A stretch of DNA of 64,000 bases. Source: Bacteroidales bacterium (lineage in GTDB: Bacteria; Bacteroidota; Bacteroidia; Bacteroidales; UBA932). A program made the translations under genes and the position numbers. Below are positions 38,449 to 46,988 of the stretch, in pieces. Below the pieces are notes generated by a model, which was not told the DNA's origin, searched no databases, and worked only from the letters and a program-made list of their open reading frames with translations. The stretch is taken from assembly GCA_017550025.1 (NCBI GenBank), contig JAFYLU010000002.1, positions 1-64,000 of the forward strand, given 5' to 3'. How positions within the stretch are numbered: the stretch's first letter is position 1; each line of letters begins with the position of its first letter.

Positions 38449-38456
38449 CAAAATTA
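38449..38456 (-). promoter_or_regulatory. -7 element (TAATTTTG) for the moxR-bat operon
   Basis: Minus-strand TAATTTTG lies 37 bases before the moxR ATG. It is the only good match upstream of the whole seven-gene operon. Confidence 0.58.
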
Positions 38457-38472
38457 CTCTTTTTTTTGCAAT

Positions 38473-39249
38473 ATGCGATACATAATCAAGCTTTCATATG
38501 ACGGCAGCGCATTCTGCGGCTGGCAGATACAGAACAACGACCGTACCGTCCAGGGTGACCTTGAGAAAGCACTTGAAATGCTGACAGGCAGCCATATCCA
38601 GGTGACCGGAGCCGGAAGGACCGACACTGATGTCAACGCGATAAGCTATATCGCCCACTTCGACATGCCTGACGAAGTCAGCATTGACGCGGCGCAGATC
38701 TGCTACAAATTAAATGCCATCCTGTCAAGGGAAATAGTCATTCATGAAGTTTCCGAAGCCGGGGAAGGCTTCCATGCCAGGTTTGACGCAAGATCGAGAG
38801 AGTACCACTATTTCATCCATTTCCGCAAAGACCCTTTCAGCGAAAAATTCTCTTACAGGATGCGCTACCCTCTGGATATCGAGCGAATGAACGAAGCTGC
38901 GGCACACCTTTTGGGGGAACACGACTTCCGCTGCTTCGAAAAGACGGGAGGCAACAACGCCACATCCATCTGCACCATAACCGAAGCCGGCTGGAGCACA
39001 TACACTCCGACACATGTGGAAATGATGGGCATGCCGCATCAGGAAGGAGACTATATCGTGTTCAGAATCAGGGCGAACCGATTTCTGCGTAACATGGTCA
39101 GAGCCATCGTGGGCTCGCTCATAGAAGTCGGCAGGGGGAAACGGTCGCCGCAATGGATCGCCGACCTTGTAGCAAACGGTTCGCGCTCTGACGCCGGAAG
39201 TTCCGTGCCGGGAAAGGCTCTCTTCTTCAGCGGCGCCATTTATAAATAA
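38473..39249 (+). CDS. truA: tRNA pseudouridine(38-40) synthase TruA
   Basis: 258 residues: YDGSAFCGWQIQ at the N-terminus, the catalytic motif GRTDTDVNA with Asp51, RSREYHYFI, the C-terminal FRIRANRFLRNMVRAIVGSLIEVGRGK and a closing PGKALFF. It modifies U38-U40 in the anticodon stem. The motif usually reads GRTDxGVxA, and Asp replaces the Gly here. Arg49 and Asp51 are kept, so it is probably active. Confidence 0.95.
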   Translation: MRYIIKLSYDGSAFCGWQIQNNDRTVQGDLEKALEMLTGSHIQVTGAGRTDTDVNAISYIAHFDMPDEVSIDAAQICYKLNAILSREIVIHEVSEAGEGFHARFDARSREYHYFIHFRKDPFSEKFSYRMRYPLDIERMNEAAAHLLGEHDFRCFEKTGGNNATSICTITEAGWSTYTPTHVEMMGMPHQEGDYIVFRIRANRFLRNMVRAIVGSLIEVGRGKRSPQWIADLVANGSRSDAGSSVPGKALFFSGAIYK

Positions 39250-39250
39250 A

Positions 39251-39282
39251 TTTGAAGATTCGCGATTTTTTGACTAATTTTG
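39251..39282 (+). promoter_or_regulatory. Promoter of exbB-exbD-tonB operon
   Basis: TTTG at 39251-39254, 20 bases, then TAATTTTG at 39275-39282. The leader before exbB is about 60 bases. Confidence 0.72.
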
Positions 39283-39345
39283 CACGATTTCGCGCTTATG
39301 CGAAACCAGACCCGGAAACGATAATTAAAAAGACCGTAAAATACT

Positions 39346-40041
39346 ATGCTTTTCAATCTTCTACAGGCAGCCGTTGACGCAACGGAACTTGTAAATGCGG
39401 CACCTGTCGCACAGGAAAAAACATTCTCTCTCATCGAAATGGCAATGAAGGGAGGCTGGCTCATGATCGTGCTTCTCGCGCTTTCAGTGATGGCCATCTA
39501 TATTTTCGGAAACAAGTGGTGGATGATCCGCAAGGCAGGAAAGATCGACAAGAACTTCATGAAGGACATCCATGACATGATTCATGAGGGAAAGATAAAG
39601 TCTGCCATCGCTCTCTGTCAGAAATATGACTCTCCGGTCGCAAGACTCGTAGAGAAGGGCATCGAGAGGATCGGAAGACCTCTTGCTGACATCCAGGCGG
39701 CGGTAGAGAACATGGGCAATGTGGAAGTTGCAAGACTCGAGAAGGGCCTTCCCATGCTTGCGACCATAGCAGGAGGAGCACCTATGATCGGATTCCTCGG
39801 TACCGTGACAGGTATGATCCGAGCATTCTTCGAGATGGCAAATGCCGGCAACAACATTGACATCACCCTCCTTTCTGGCGGTATCTACGAGGCGATGGTG
39901 ACCACAGTGGGCGGACTTTTCGTAGGTATCATAGCATATTTCGGATACAACTACCTCAGCTCGCAGATTTCTAATCTTGTGTTCAAGATGGAGAGCACTA
40001 CCATCGAGTTCATCGACATGCTTCACGAACCGTCAATCTAA
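39346..40041 (+). CDS. exbB: MotA/TolQ/ExbB proton channel family protein
   Basis: 231 residues. Three transmembrane helices (about 35-55, 140-165 and 178-200) with the family signature VENMGNVEVARLEKGLPMLATIAGGAPMIGFLGTVTGMIRAF and the third helix GIYEAMVTTVGGLFVGIIAYFGYNYL. With ExbD it forms the proton-driven motor that energises TonB and SusC-type transporters. It is the first gene of an operon with exbD and a TonB-like gene. Confidence 0.93.
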   Translation: MLFNLLQAAVDATELVNAAPVAQEKTFSLIEMAMKGGWLMIVLLALSVMAIYIFGNKWWMIRKAGKIDKNFMKDIHDMIHEGKIKSAIALCQKYDSPVARLVEKGIERIGRPLADIQAAVENMGNVEVARLEKGLPMLATIAGGAPMIGFLGTVTGMIRAFFEMANAGNNIDITLLSGGIYEAMVTTVGGLFVGIIAYFGYNYLSSQISNLVFKMESTTIEFIDMLHEPSI

Positions 40042-40055
40042 TCAAGAAGAAGGAA

Positions 40056-40469
40056 ATGGCAATCAAAAGGACAACAAAGGTTGATTCAGGCTTCTCGATG
40101 TCATCAATGACCGACATCGTGTTCCTCCTGCTTATCTTCTTCCTGGTCACTTCAACCCTCATCAATCCGAACGCTCTGAAGCTTCTGCTTCCGAAGAGCA
40201 CCGGTCAGGTGTCGGCAAAGGCTACGGTAAGCGTGTCCATCAAGCACTGGAAAGATACCGACAGATTCTCATTCCACATAAACGGAGATGAGACTCCTGT
40301 AAGATTCGACAAGATCGAAGACGAACTCATCGAGCTTCTCCAGAGTGAGGAAGACCCTACATTCTCCATATATGCAGACGAGACAGTTCCTATCAAGGAG
40401 GTAGTGGCTGTGATGAACATAGCGAAGAGAAACCACTACAAGGTCATAATGGCAACCTCACCGGAATAG
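40056..40469 (+). CDS. exbD: ExbD/TolR family biopolymer transport protein
   Basis: 137 residues. A short cytoplasmic N-terminus (MAIKRTTKVDSGFSMSSMTDIVF) contains the conserved Asp (TDIVFLLLIFFLVTSTL), which sits in the single transmembrane helix at about 19-40 and carries the proton. The periplasmic domain ends in VVAVMNIAKRNHYKVIMAT. It partners ExbB encoded 14 bases upstream. Confidence 0.93.
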   Translation: MAIKRTTKVDSGFSMSSMTDIVFLLLIFFLVTSTLINPNALKLLLPKSTGQVSAKATVSVSIKHWKDTDRFSFHINGDETPVRFDKIEDELIELLQSEEDPTFSIYADETVPIKEVVAVMNIAKRNHYKVIMATSPE

Positions 40470-40482
40470 GCCGGAAACGCAA

Positions 40483-41277
40483 ATGGATCAAGATATGGCG
40501 GAACATTATCTGAATGAAAGGGAAAGACAGGAACGGAAGTCGAGGGTGACGGGAATCGCTCTCACCACCTTCATGCATGTCATGGTCCTGATTCTCTGCT
40601 TTCAGACCGGACTGACCTTTCTCGACCCGCCTCCGCCCGAGCAGGAACAGATTCTGATAGAGTTTGAGGAGCCGGAAATACAGAAGCCGAAACAGACTCT
40701 CGACGGAACAAAGCCGCAGGCCGAAAACCCGGACCCGTCCAGAGACATCAGCCTCGTGCAGAAATCCGAGGCGCAGCATGAAGGCACGAAAAGCAATGAA
40801 GCTCCGGAAGCTGCGGTCGACGACTTCGGTGACGTCGATGTGAAGGAGCCGAAGAAAGAGATAAACAGGAAGGCGCTTTTCTCTGCGGCAGACAACAAGA
40901 CGCAGAAAGACACATTGGCGGCACAGACAGCACGCGAGACAAGTGACGCCCTTAAGGCCGGACACGCGCTGGGCAACACGAAGACAGGTGAGACAGCCGG
41001 CGAACCTAATGCGAAGCTTGCGGGCAGAAGAGTTAACGGAACCCTTCCGAAGCCGACATACGGAGTGGCAAAAGCAGGAACCGTCGTGGTCGAGATATGG
41101 GTGGACAATTACGGCACAGTGCAGAAGGCCATAGCCGGAGCAGAAGGAACGACTGTGACAGACAAGACACTCTGGCAGGAAGCCAGGAAAGCGGCATTGG
41201 AAGCTCATTTCAATGTCAGTGCCGATGCTCCAGCACTGCAGAAAGGAACGATAACATATATTTTCAAATTGAACTGA
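40483..41277 (+). CDS. tonB: TonB-like energy transducer
   Basis: 264 residues. A cytoplasmic N-terminus rich in charges, one transmembrane helix (about 25-45, TGIALTTFMHVMVLILCFQTGL), a PPPPEQEQ start to a long charged, Pro/Glu/Lys-containing periplasmic linker, and a C-terminal TonB-type domain (about 185-264: KPTYGVAKAGTVVVEIWVDNYGTVQKA...). It connects ExbB/ExbD to outer-membrane receptors. It lacks the YP motif that many TonB C-terminal domains have, so TolA-like behaviour is possible. Third gene of the operon. Confidence 0.85.
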   Translation: MDQDMAEHYLNERERQERKSRVTGIALTTFMHVMVLILCFQTGLTFLDPPPPEQEQILIEFEEPEIQKPKQTLDGTKPQAENPDPSRDISLVQKSEAQHEGTKSNEAPEAAVDDFGDVDVKEPKKEINRKALFSAADNKTQKDTLAAQTARETSDALKAGHALGNTKTGETAGEPNAKLAGRRVNGTLPKPTYGVAKAGTVVVEIWVDNYGTVQKAIAGAEGTTVTDKTLWQEARKAALEAHFNVSADAPALQKGTITYIFKLN

Positions 41278-41353
41278 TAAGGTCTATGACCATAATTGGC
41301 GTGAGCCAACATATTAATATTTAACATTTTAATTGCCGATAAGGCGCAAGACA

Positions 41354-42772
41354 ATGGAAGACAACAGAAGAGGCGGCAATGGCCGCAGAACAGAAGGCCG
41401 TAGAGAGTACGGTGAAAGAAGAAGCCATGCAGGAAATGGCGAAAGAAGAAGTTTCAACAGCGAAAGAAGAAGCTTTGGCGACAGACCTCGCAGATCATTC
41501 TCTGAAGGTGGAGAGAAAAAATCATTCGGAGGAGAAAGAAGATCGTTCGGAGAGGGATCGGAAAGAAGGAGCTTCAACAGCGACAGACCACGCAGATCAT
41601 TCTCGGAGGGTGGCGAAAGAAAGTCATTCTCTGGAGAGAGAAGATCATTCTCCGGAGAAAGAAGATCATTCGGAGAGGGATCGGAAAGAAGAAGCTTCAA
41701 CAGCGACAGACCACGCAGATCATTCTCGGAGGGTGGCGAAAGAAAGTCATTCTCTGGAGAGAGAAGATCATTCTCCGGAGAAAGAAGATCATTCGGAGAG
41801 GGTTCTGAAAGAAGAAGCTTCAACAGCGACAGACCACGCAGATCATTCTCTGAAGGCGGAGAAAGAAAGTCATTCGGAGGAGACAGAAGACAGTCTGGCG
41901 GATTCAGAAACACAGGTAAGAAGAGCTTCTACAAGAAGGACTTCAACTACTTCCGTGACGAGCAGGAGAGCGGAATCAACAAGATGATCAGCAGAAGACC
42001 GCAGCTCGACAACGACAACTACTCTGACAACGACATGGTTTCAGCTCCTATCAAGGACGAGGTAAGACTCAACAAGTTCATCGCCAATTCAGGCGTATGC
42101 TCGAGAAGAGAGGCAGACAACTTCATCCTTGCAGGTGTGGTTACAGTGAACGGTGAGGTCATCACAGAGCTTGGAACCAAGGTAAACATCAACACAGACG
42201 ACATCCGCTTCAATGGCGAGCGTCTCAAGGGTGAGGAGAAGGTATATATCGTGATGAACAAGCCGAAGGGCTATGTGACCACAGCAAGCGACCCTCATGC
42301 GGACAAGACAGTGATGGACCTTCTCAAGGGATGCACATCAAGAGTATTCCCTGTAGGCCGTCTCGACAAGAACACAACTGGTGTGCTCATGTTCACAAAC
42401 GACGGTGAGATCGCCGAGAAGCTCACTCATCCTTCTTACGACAAGAAGAAGATCTATCAGGTATCCCTTGACGGCAAGCTCAAGCAGGAAGACTACGAGA
42501 AGATCCTCAGCGGTATCGAACTCAACGACGGTATGATCGCTGCTGACGAGCTCGAGTACATCGAGGAGGATGACCACAGAAAGCTCGGCATCGAGATCCA
42601 TTCAGGAAAGAACCGTATCGTGAGAAGAATCTTCGAATCTCTCGGCTACGAAGTGAAGGCTCTCGACAGAGTATATTTCGCAGGTCTTACAAAGAGAGGT
42701 CTCAAGAGAGGAGAATGGAGATATCTTTCTGAAGGAGAGATCAACCTCCTCAAGATGGGTGCATACCTCTAA
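41354..42772 (+). CDS. rluB: rRNA pseudouridine synthase (RluB-like) with repetitive Arg/Ser/Gly-rich N-terminus
   Basis: 472 residues from the ATG at 41354 (MEDNRRGGNGRR); an upstream start adds 7 residues. Residues 1-185 are a low-complexity, strongly basic region built of RRSF-type units (ERRSFNS, DRPRRSFSEGG). Then comes an S4 domain (RLNKFIANSGVCSRREADNFILAGVVTVNG) and a catalytic domain with GRLDKNTTGVLMFTNDGE holding the catalytic Asp, and KNRIVRRIFESLGYEVKALDRV. It modifies a uridine in 23S rRNA; RluB versus RluE/F cannot be decided. The disordered head may bind RNA. It is followed by era after 27 bases. Confidence 0.92.
   Translation: MEDNRRGGNGRRTEGRREYGERRSHAGNGERRSFNSERRSFGDRPRRSFSEGGEKKSFGGERRSFGEGSERRSFNSDRPRRSFSEGGERKSFSGERRSFSGERRSFGEGSERRSFNSDRPRRSFSEGGERKSFSGERRSFSGERRSFGEGSERRSFNSDRPRRSFSEGGERKSFGGDRRQSGGFRNTGKKSFYKKDFNYFRDEQESGINKMISRRPQLDNDNYSDNDMVSAPIKDEVRLNKFIANSGVCSRREADNFILAGVVTVNGEVITELGTKVNINTDDIRFNGERLKGEEKVYIVMNKPKGYVTTASDPHADKTVMDLLKGCTSRVFPVGRLDKNTTGVLMFTNDGEIAEKLTHPSYDKKKIYQVSLDGKLKQEDYEKILSGIELNDGMIAADELEYIEEDDHRKLGIEIHSGKNRIVRRIFESLGYEVKALDRVYFAGLTKRGLKRGEWRYLSEGEINLLKMGAYL
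41480..41902 (+). repeat. 123-bp in-frame tandem repeats in rluB
   Basis: A first unit of 102 bp (41480-41581) is followed by two nearly identical 123-bp units (41582-41704 and 41705-41827) and a partial fourth. The first lacks one heptad (21 bp). Each full unit codes for 41 residues. All units keep the frame. Confidence 0.88.
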
Positions 42773-42799
42773 AGATACTATTTCAGAACGACTGTATAT

Positions 42800-43696
42800 A
42801 TGAGCGTACAGACCAAAAGACATCGCGCTGGATTTGTCAACATCATCGGTAATCCGAATGTGGGCAAATCCACGCTTATGAATGCCCTTGTCGGCGAAAA
42901 GCTTTCCATCGTGACAGCGAAGGCCCAGACCACAAGACACAGGATCATGGGTATCGTGAACGGGGAAGACTACCAGATCGTATATTCCGACACCCCAGGC
43001 ATCCTGAAGCCTAACTACAGGCTCCAGCAGAGCATGATGAACTTCGTTGACACCGCAATCGGAGACGCTGACATAATACTGTATGTCACTGATACAGTAG
43101 AGAAGGGTGACAAGAACGAGGAATATATCGCAAAGCTGCAGAAGATCCAGTGCCCGGTCATCCTGGTGATCAACAAGATCGACATAAGCAGTCAGGAGCA
43201 GGTGCTCGACCTTATGAAATGGTGGCAGGAGCAGATTCCCAATGCCATCATCTTCCCGGCATCGGCACAGGAGAAGTTCAATCTCGACAACATCTTCGAC
43301 GCCATAACGAGCAACCTCCCGGAGGCACCGGCATGGTATGACAAGGATGTGTTCACAGACAAGAACCTCCGTTTCTTCGCATCGGAGATTGTGAGAGAGA
43401 AGATTTTCCTTAATTATAAGGAAGAGATTCCTTACAGCTGCGAAGTGATGATCGAGGAATTCAAGGAAGGTGCGGAAAGGTACGACATCAGCGCAGTCAT
43501 CTATGTGATGCGCGACACGCAGAAGGGCATCATCATAGGCAAGGGCGGACAGTCACTCAAGAAGGTTGGAACACAGGCCAGGATCGAGATGGAGGATTTC
43601 TTCCAGAAGAAGGTCTTCCTGAAGCTTTTCGTAAAGGTTGATCCGGACTGGAGGGAAAACAAGAAGGAATTGAGAAGATTCGGCTACGAATACTGA
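42800..43696 (+). CDS. era: GTPase Era
   Basis: 298 residues. GNPNVGKST (17-25), TTRHR switch I, DTPG, and NKID form the GTPase domain. The C-terminal KH domain has GIIIGKGGQSLKKVGTQAR. It binds the 3' end of 16S rRNA in small-subunit maturation. It lies between rluB and parC in a plus-strand operon. Confidence 0.97.
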   Translation: MSVQTKRHRAGFVNIIGNPNVGKSTLMNALVGEKLSIVTAKAQTTRHRIMGIVNGEDYQIVYSDTPGILKPNYRLQQSMMNFVDTAIGDADIILYVTDTVEKGDKNEEYIAKLQKIQCPVILVINKIDISSQEQVLDLMKWWQEQIPNAIIFPASAQEKFNLDNIFDAITSNLPEAPAWYDKDVFTDKNLRFFASEIVREKIFLNYKEEIPYSCEVMIEEFKEGAERYDISAVIYVMRDTQKGIIIGKGGQSLKKVGTQARIEMEDFFQKKVFLKLFVKVDPDWRENKKELRRFGYEY

Positions 43697-43721
43697 TAAT
43701 CAAAAGAACAATTGAGGTTAT

Positions 43722-46430
43722 ATGAGTTTAGATGAAATCGAACTCCCTGAAGAGGACATGAACATAGGACAGGATCCCGAAGATGAGGCTCCTGAAGAAA
43801 GCACACCGGGTAAGTTTGAAAAGCTGCTCGGCGAAAACAGCAGGAAATACAAGCTCGCACGAATGTTCAAGGAGTGGTATATCGACTACTCCTCATACAC
43901 TGTCCTCTACAGAGCCGTTCCTCATCTTATCGACGGTCTGAAGCCCGTACAGAGACGAGTTCTCCATGCCATGTGGAGAATAGATGACGGCAGCTACACA
44001 AAGGTGGCCAACATCGTCGGCCAGGCCATGCAGTTCCACCCGCACGGAGACCAGTCAATCCTCGGAGCACTTGTATGGATAGGACAGAGGAACTATCTGG
44101 TAGACTGTCAGGGTAACTGGGGTAACATACTCACAGGCGATGCCAATGCCGCTCCCCGATATATCGAGGCGCGACTGAGCAAGTTCGCCAAGGAAGTCAT
44201 GTTCAATCCCAAGACAACAAACTGGATGACTTCATACGACGGCAGGAACCAGGAACCTATCGAGCTTCCTGTAAAGTTCCCTATCCTTCTTGCCCAGGGT
44301 ACAGAGGGTATCGGAACCGGTTTTGCCTCGAAGATACTCCCTCACAACTTCAATGAACTCATAGACGCTTCCGTAGCTGTCCTGGAAGGCAGGGACTTCG
44401 AAATCTATCCTGACTTCCTCACAGGCGGTTCGGCCGACTGCTCGAAGTACAGCAGCAAGAAGAAGGGAGGCAAGATAAAGGTACGCGCGAAGATCGAAAA
44501 GATTGACAAGAATACCCTTGCCATCACAGAAATACCGTTCAGCAAGACAACAGATGCCGTAAAGGAATCCATAATGGAGGCAAAAGAGAGCGGCAAGATC
44601 AAGATCAAGAAGATCGACGACCTTACCAGCGCCACCGCCAACATCCTCATACATCTTCCGAACGACGTTTCGCCAGACAAGACAATCGATGCGCTTTACG
44701 CATTCACAGCCTGCGAAGTCGCAATCACCCCTAACACCTGCGTCATCCATGAAAACAAGCCGCAGGTATTGAGTGTCAACGACATACTGAAGCACAGTAC
44801 CTTCCACACAAGGGATCTCCTCGGCCAGGAGCTGTCCATCAGGCTCAATGAGCTCGAGAATGACTGGCACTACAACTCGCTTGAAAAGATATTCTTCGAG
44901 AACAAGGTCTACAAGATCCTCGAGGGAGATGCGAAGACCTGGGAAGACCAGCTTCAGGAAGTCTTTGACGAGATGATGAAATACCAGAAGTTCCTCAAGA
45001 GGCCTATACTGATGGAGGACATCAACAAGCTCGTCGAGAAGCCGGTAAGAAAGATATCGAAGTTCGATACAAAGGCGGTTGATGAAAAGCTCAAGGGCAT
45101 CGAAAGCGAGATGGAGGAGGTACAGAATCACCTCAACCACCTCACAGAGTTCACCATCAGCTATTTCAAGAACCTGAAGAAGAAATACGGAAAGGCATAT
45201 CCGAGACTCACCGAAATCGTGGAATTCGAGTCTATCGAGACCACAAAGGTAGTCAGCAACAATGCCAAGCTCTATGCCAACAAGACGGAAGGCTTCGTGG
45301 GAACCAATCTCAAGAAAGAGGACAATGCAGAATTCATCTGCGACTGCTCTGACCTTTCGGAGATCATCGTGATCCACAATGACGGAAAATATGTCGTGAC
45401 GAAGGTAAGTGAAAAGGCTTTCTTCGGAAAGGACATATTATATGTAGGCATATTCAACAGGAACGACCAGAGGACCATCTATAACGTCATCTACCGCGAG
45501 GGCAAGACTTCGTTAAGCTATGCAAAACGATTCGCAGTCACCGGAATAACACGCGACAAGGAGTATGACATCACCCAGGGAACCCCTGGATCGAAGATAC
45601 TCTGGTTCACGGTCAATCACAACGGAGAGGCTGAAACCGTGAAGATATATCTGCGTCCACGACCAAAGCTAAAGAAACTCATCGACGAGTATGACTTCTC
45701 ACAGCTTGGCATCAAGGGACGCGCCTCACGCGGTAACCTCGTGTCAAAGAATCCGATCCAGAAGATAACTCTCAAGTCAAAGGGCATATCAACTATCGGA
45801 GGTAAGGACATCTGGTTTGACGAGGATATCCAGAGACTCAACGAAGACGGACGAGGCATGCATCTGGGCCAGTTCAACACAGGAGACCATATTCTGGCTA
45901 TCTTCAAGGACGGCACATATTACACTACATCGTTCGACATGAGCAACAGATACCAGGGCGATCTGCTCAAGATCGAGAAACTGGATCTGAACAAGATCTA
46001 CACTGCACTTTATTATGACAAGGCAGTCGGAGCATTCTATGTGAAGAGATTCTCATTCGATGTAAGCGACAATACTCCTGTCAGCTTCATATCCGAATCA
46101 AAGGGATCGTATCTGGTGGCTATAAGCGATGACAAGCATCCGCAGATCGAAGTCATATTCGGAGGCAAGAACGAGAACAGGGAGCCGGAGTGCATTGATG
46201 CAGAAGAGTTCATAGCGAAGAAGGGACTTCAGGCCAAGGGCAAGAAGACCAGCCAGTATGATGTGAAGAAGGTTCATTTCATCGAACCTCTGCACAAGCC
46301 GGAAGATGACATACTTCCGGAAGAATCGGAAGCGGAGAACCAGGCCGGTGAGATCGACAATTCTGACATTCCGGACGATGATCCGGTTGACATCACGCTC
46401 GACGATGATCCACAGCTGACATTGTTTTAA
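43722..46430 (+). CDS. parC: DNA topoisomerase IV subunit A (ParC-type)
   Basis: 902 residues. After an acidic N-terminus the breakage-reunion domain has YTVLYRAVPHLIDGLKPVQRRVLHAM, QFHPHGDQSI and ANAAPRYIEARLSKFA with catalytic Tyr147. A coiled-coil gate follows (about 440-500), then a beta-pinwheel domain (about 530-830). There is no GyrA-box-like QRRGGxG that I can see, which favours ParC over GyrA. The extreme C-terminus is an acidic tail ending DDDPQLTLF; QLTLF fits the beta-clamp-binding consensus QLxLF. The partner ParE is not in this window. Confidence 0.92.
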   Translation: MSLDEIELPEEDMNIGQDPEDEAPEESTPGKFEKLLGENSRKYKLARMFKEWYIDYSSYTVLYRAVPHLIDGLKPVQRRVLHAMWRIDDGSYTKVANIVGQAMQFHPHGDQSILGALVWIGQRNYLVDCQGNWGNILTGDANAAPRYIEARLSKFAKEVMFNPKTTNWMTSYDGRNQEPIELPVKFPILLAQGTEGIGTGFASKILPHNFNELIDASVAVLEGRDFEIYPDFLTGGSADCSKYSSKKKGGKIKVRAKIEKIDKNTLAITEIPFSKTTDAVKESIMEAKESGKIKIKKIDDLTSATANILIHLPNDVSPDKTIDALYAFTACEVAITPNTCVIHENKPQVLSVNDILKHSTFHTRDLLGQELSIRLNELENDWHYNSLEKIFFENKVYKILEGDAKTWEDQLQEVFDEMMKYQKFLKRPILMEDINKLVEKPVRKISKFDTKAVDEKLKGIESEMEEVQNHLNHLTEFTISYFKNLKKKYGKAYPRLTEIVEFESIETTKVVSNNAKLYANKTEGFVGTNLKKEDNAEFICDCSDLSEIIVIHNDGKYVVTKVSEKAFFGKDILYVGIFNRNDQRTIYNVIYREGKTSLSYAKRFAVTGITRDKEYDITQGTPGSKILWFTVNHNGEAETVKIYLRPRPKLKKLIDEYDFSQLGIKGRASRGNLVSKNPIQKITLKSKGISTIGGKDIWFDEDIQRLNEDGRGMHLGQFNTGDHILAIFKDGTYYTTSFDMSNRYQGDLLKIEKLDLNKIYTALYYDKAVGAFYVKRFSFDVSDNTPVSFISESKGSYLVAISDDKHPQIEVIFGGKNENREPECIDAEEFIAKKGLQAKGKKTSQYDVKKVHFIEPLHKPEDDILPEESEAENQAGEIDNSDIPDDDPVDITLDDDPQLTLF

Positions 46431-46433
46431 AAG

Positions 46434-46988
46434 ATGATAATATCTTTGACAGGATTCATGGGATGCGGCAAGAGCAGCATCGGGAGGAAACTCTCGGAGC
46501 TGCTCTGCTGTCCTTTAATCGACTTGGATTCACATATCGAGGCAGAGACCGGCAGAAGCATCCCGGAGATTTTCGAATCAGACGGAGAAGATGCCTTCCG
46601 CAGAATGGAAAAAGCTGCCCTGGAAAAGGTCCTGTCCACATCACACGATATGATGATACTGTCGCTCGGAGGAGGTACGGTGATGACCAAGGAATGTGCG
46701 GAAATGGTAAGGGAAAGGAGCATCTGCATCTATCTTCGTGCCGGCATAGATACTCTTGCCGACCATCTTGAAGGAGAGACTTCCAACCGTCCGATGCTGT
46801 CATCTGCCGAAAGTCATGATCCCCTACATGAGCAGAAGGCTGAGGGTTCGATTCTGCGAGAGCGCATATCCGCACTGATGGCAAAGCGATCTTCTACATA
46901 CGAAGGCACTGCACATCATATCATAGACATAGACGGGAAACAGACAGATGAGATAGCAGATGATGTCAGGAGGGCCATAAGGCTCTAA
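46434..46988 (+). CDS. aroK: Shikimate kinase
   Basis: 184 residues. P-loop GFMGCGKSS (7-15), the shikimate-binding DLDSHIEAETGRSIPEIF with Asp-x-Asp, LGGGTVM, and the lid motif region SNRPML. It phosphorylates shikimate in aromatic amino acid synthesis. It starts 3 bases after parC, and its 3' end overlaps the convergent helicase gene by 4 bases. Confidence 0.95.
   Translation: MIISLTGFMGCGKSSIGRKLSELLCCPLIDLDSHIEAETGRSIPEIFESDGEDAFRRMEKAALEKVLSTSHDMMILSLGGGTVMTKECAEMVRERSICIYLRAGIDTLADHLEGETSNRPMLSSAESHDPLHEQKAEGSILRERISALMAKRSSTYEGTAHHIIDIDGKQTDEIADDVRRAIRL

Noticed and set aside
41295..41310. Hairpin TTGGC/GCCAA between the tonB-like gene and rluB as a terminator
   Set aside because: The stem is only 5 bp and there is no T tract; operon continuity is more likely.
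41329..41987. Long open frames on both strands over the rluB repeat region (about 194 codons on minus, 202 on plus)
   Set aside because: They arise because the 123-bp repeat lacks stops in several frames; the composition is pure repeat translation, with no start context or homology.
44232..45377. 381-codon minus-strand frame inside parC
   Set aside because: It lies wholly antisense to a conserved topoisomerase region, and the translation shows no recognisable motif.
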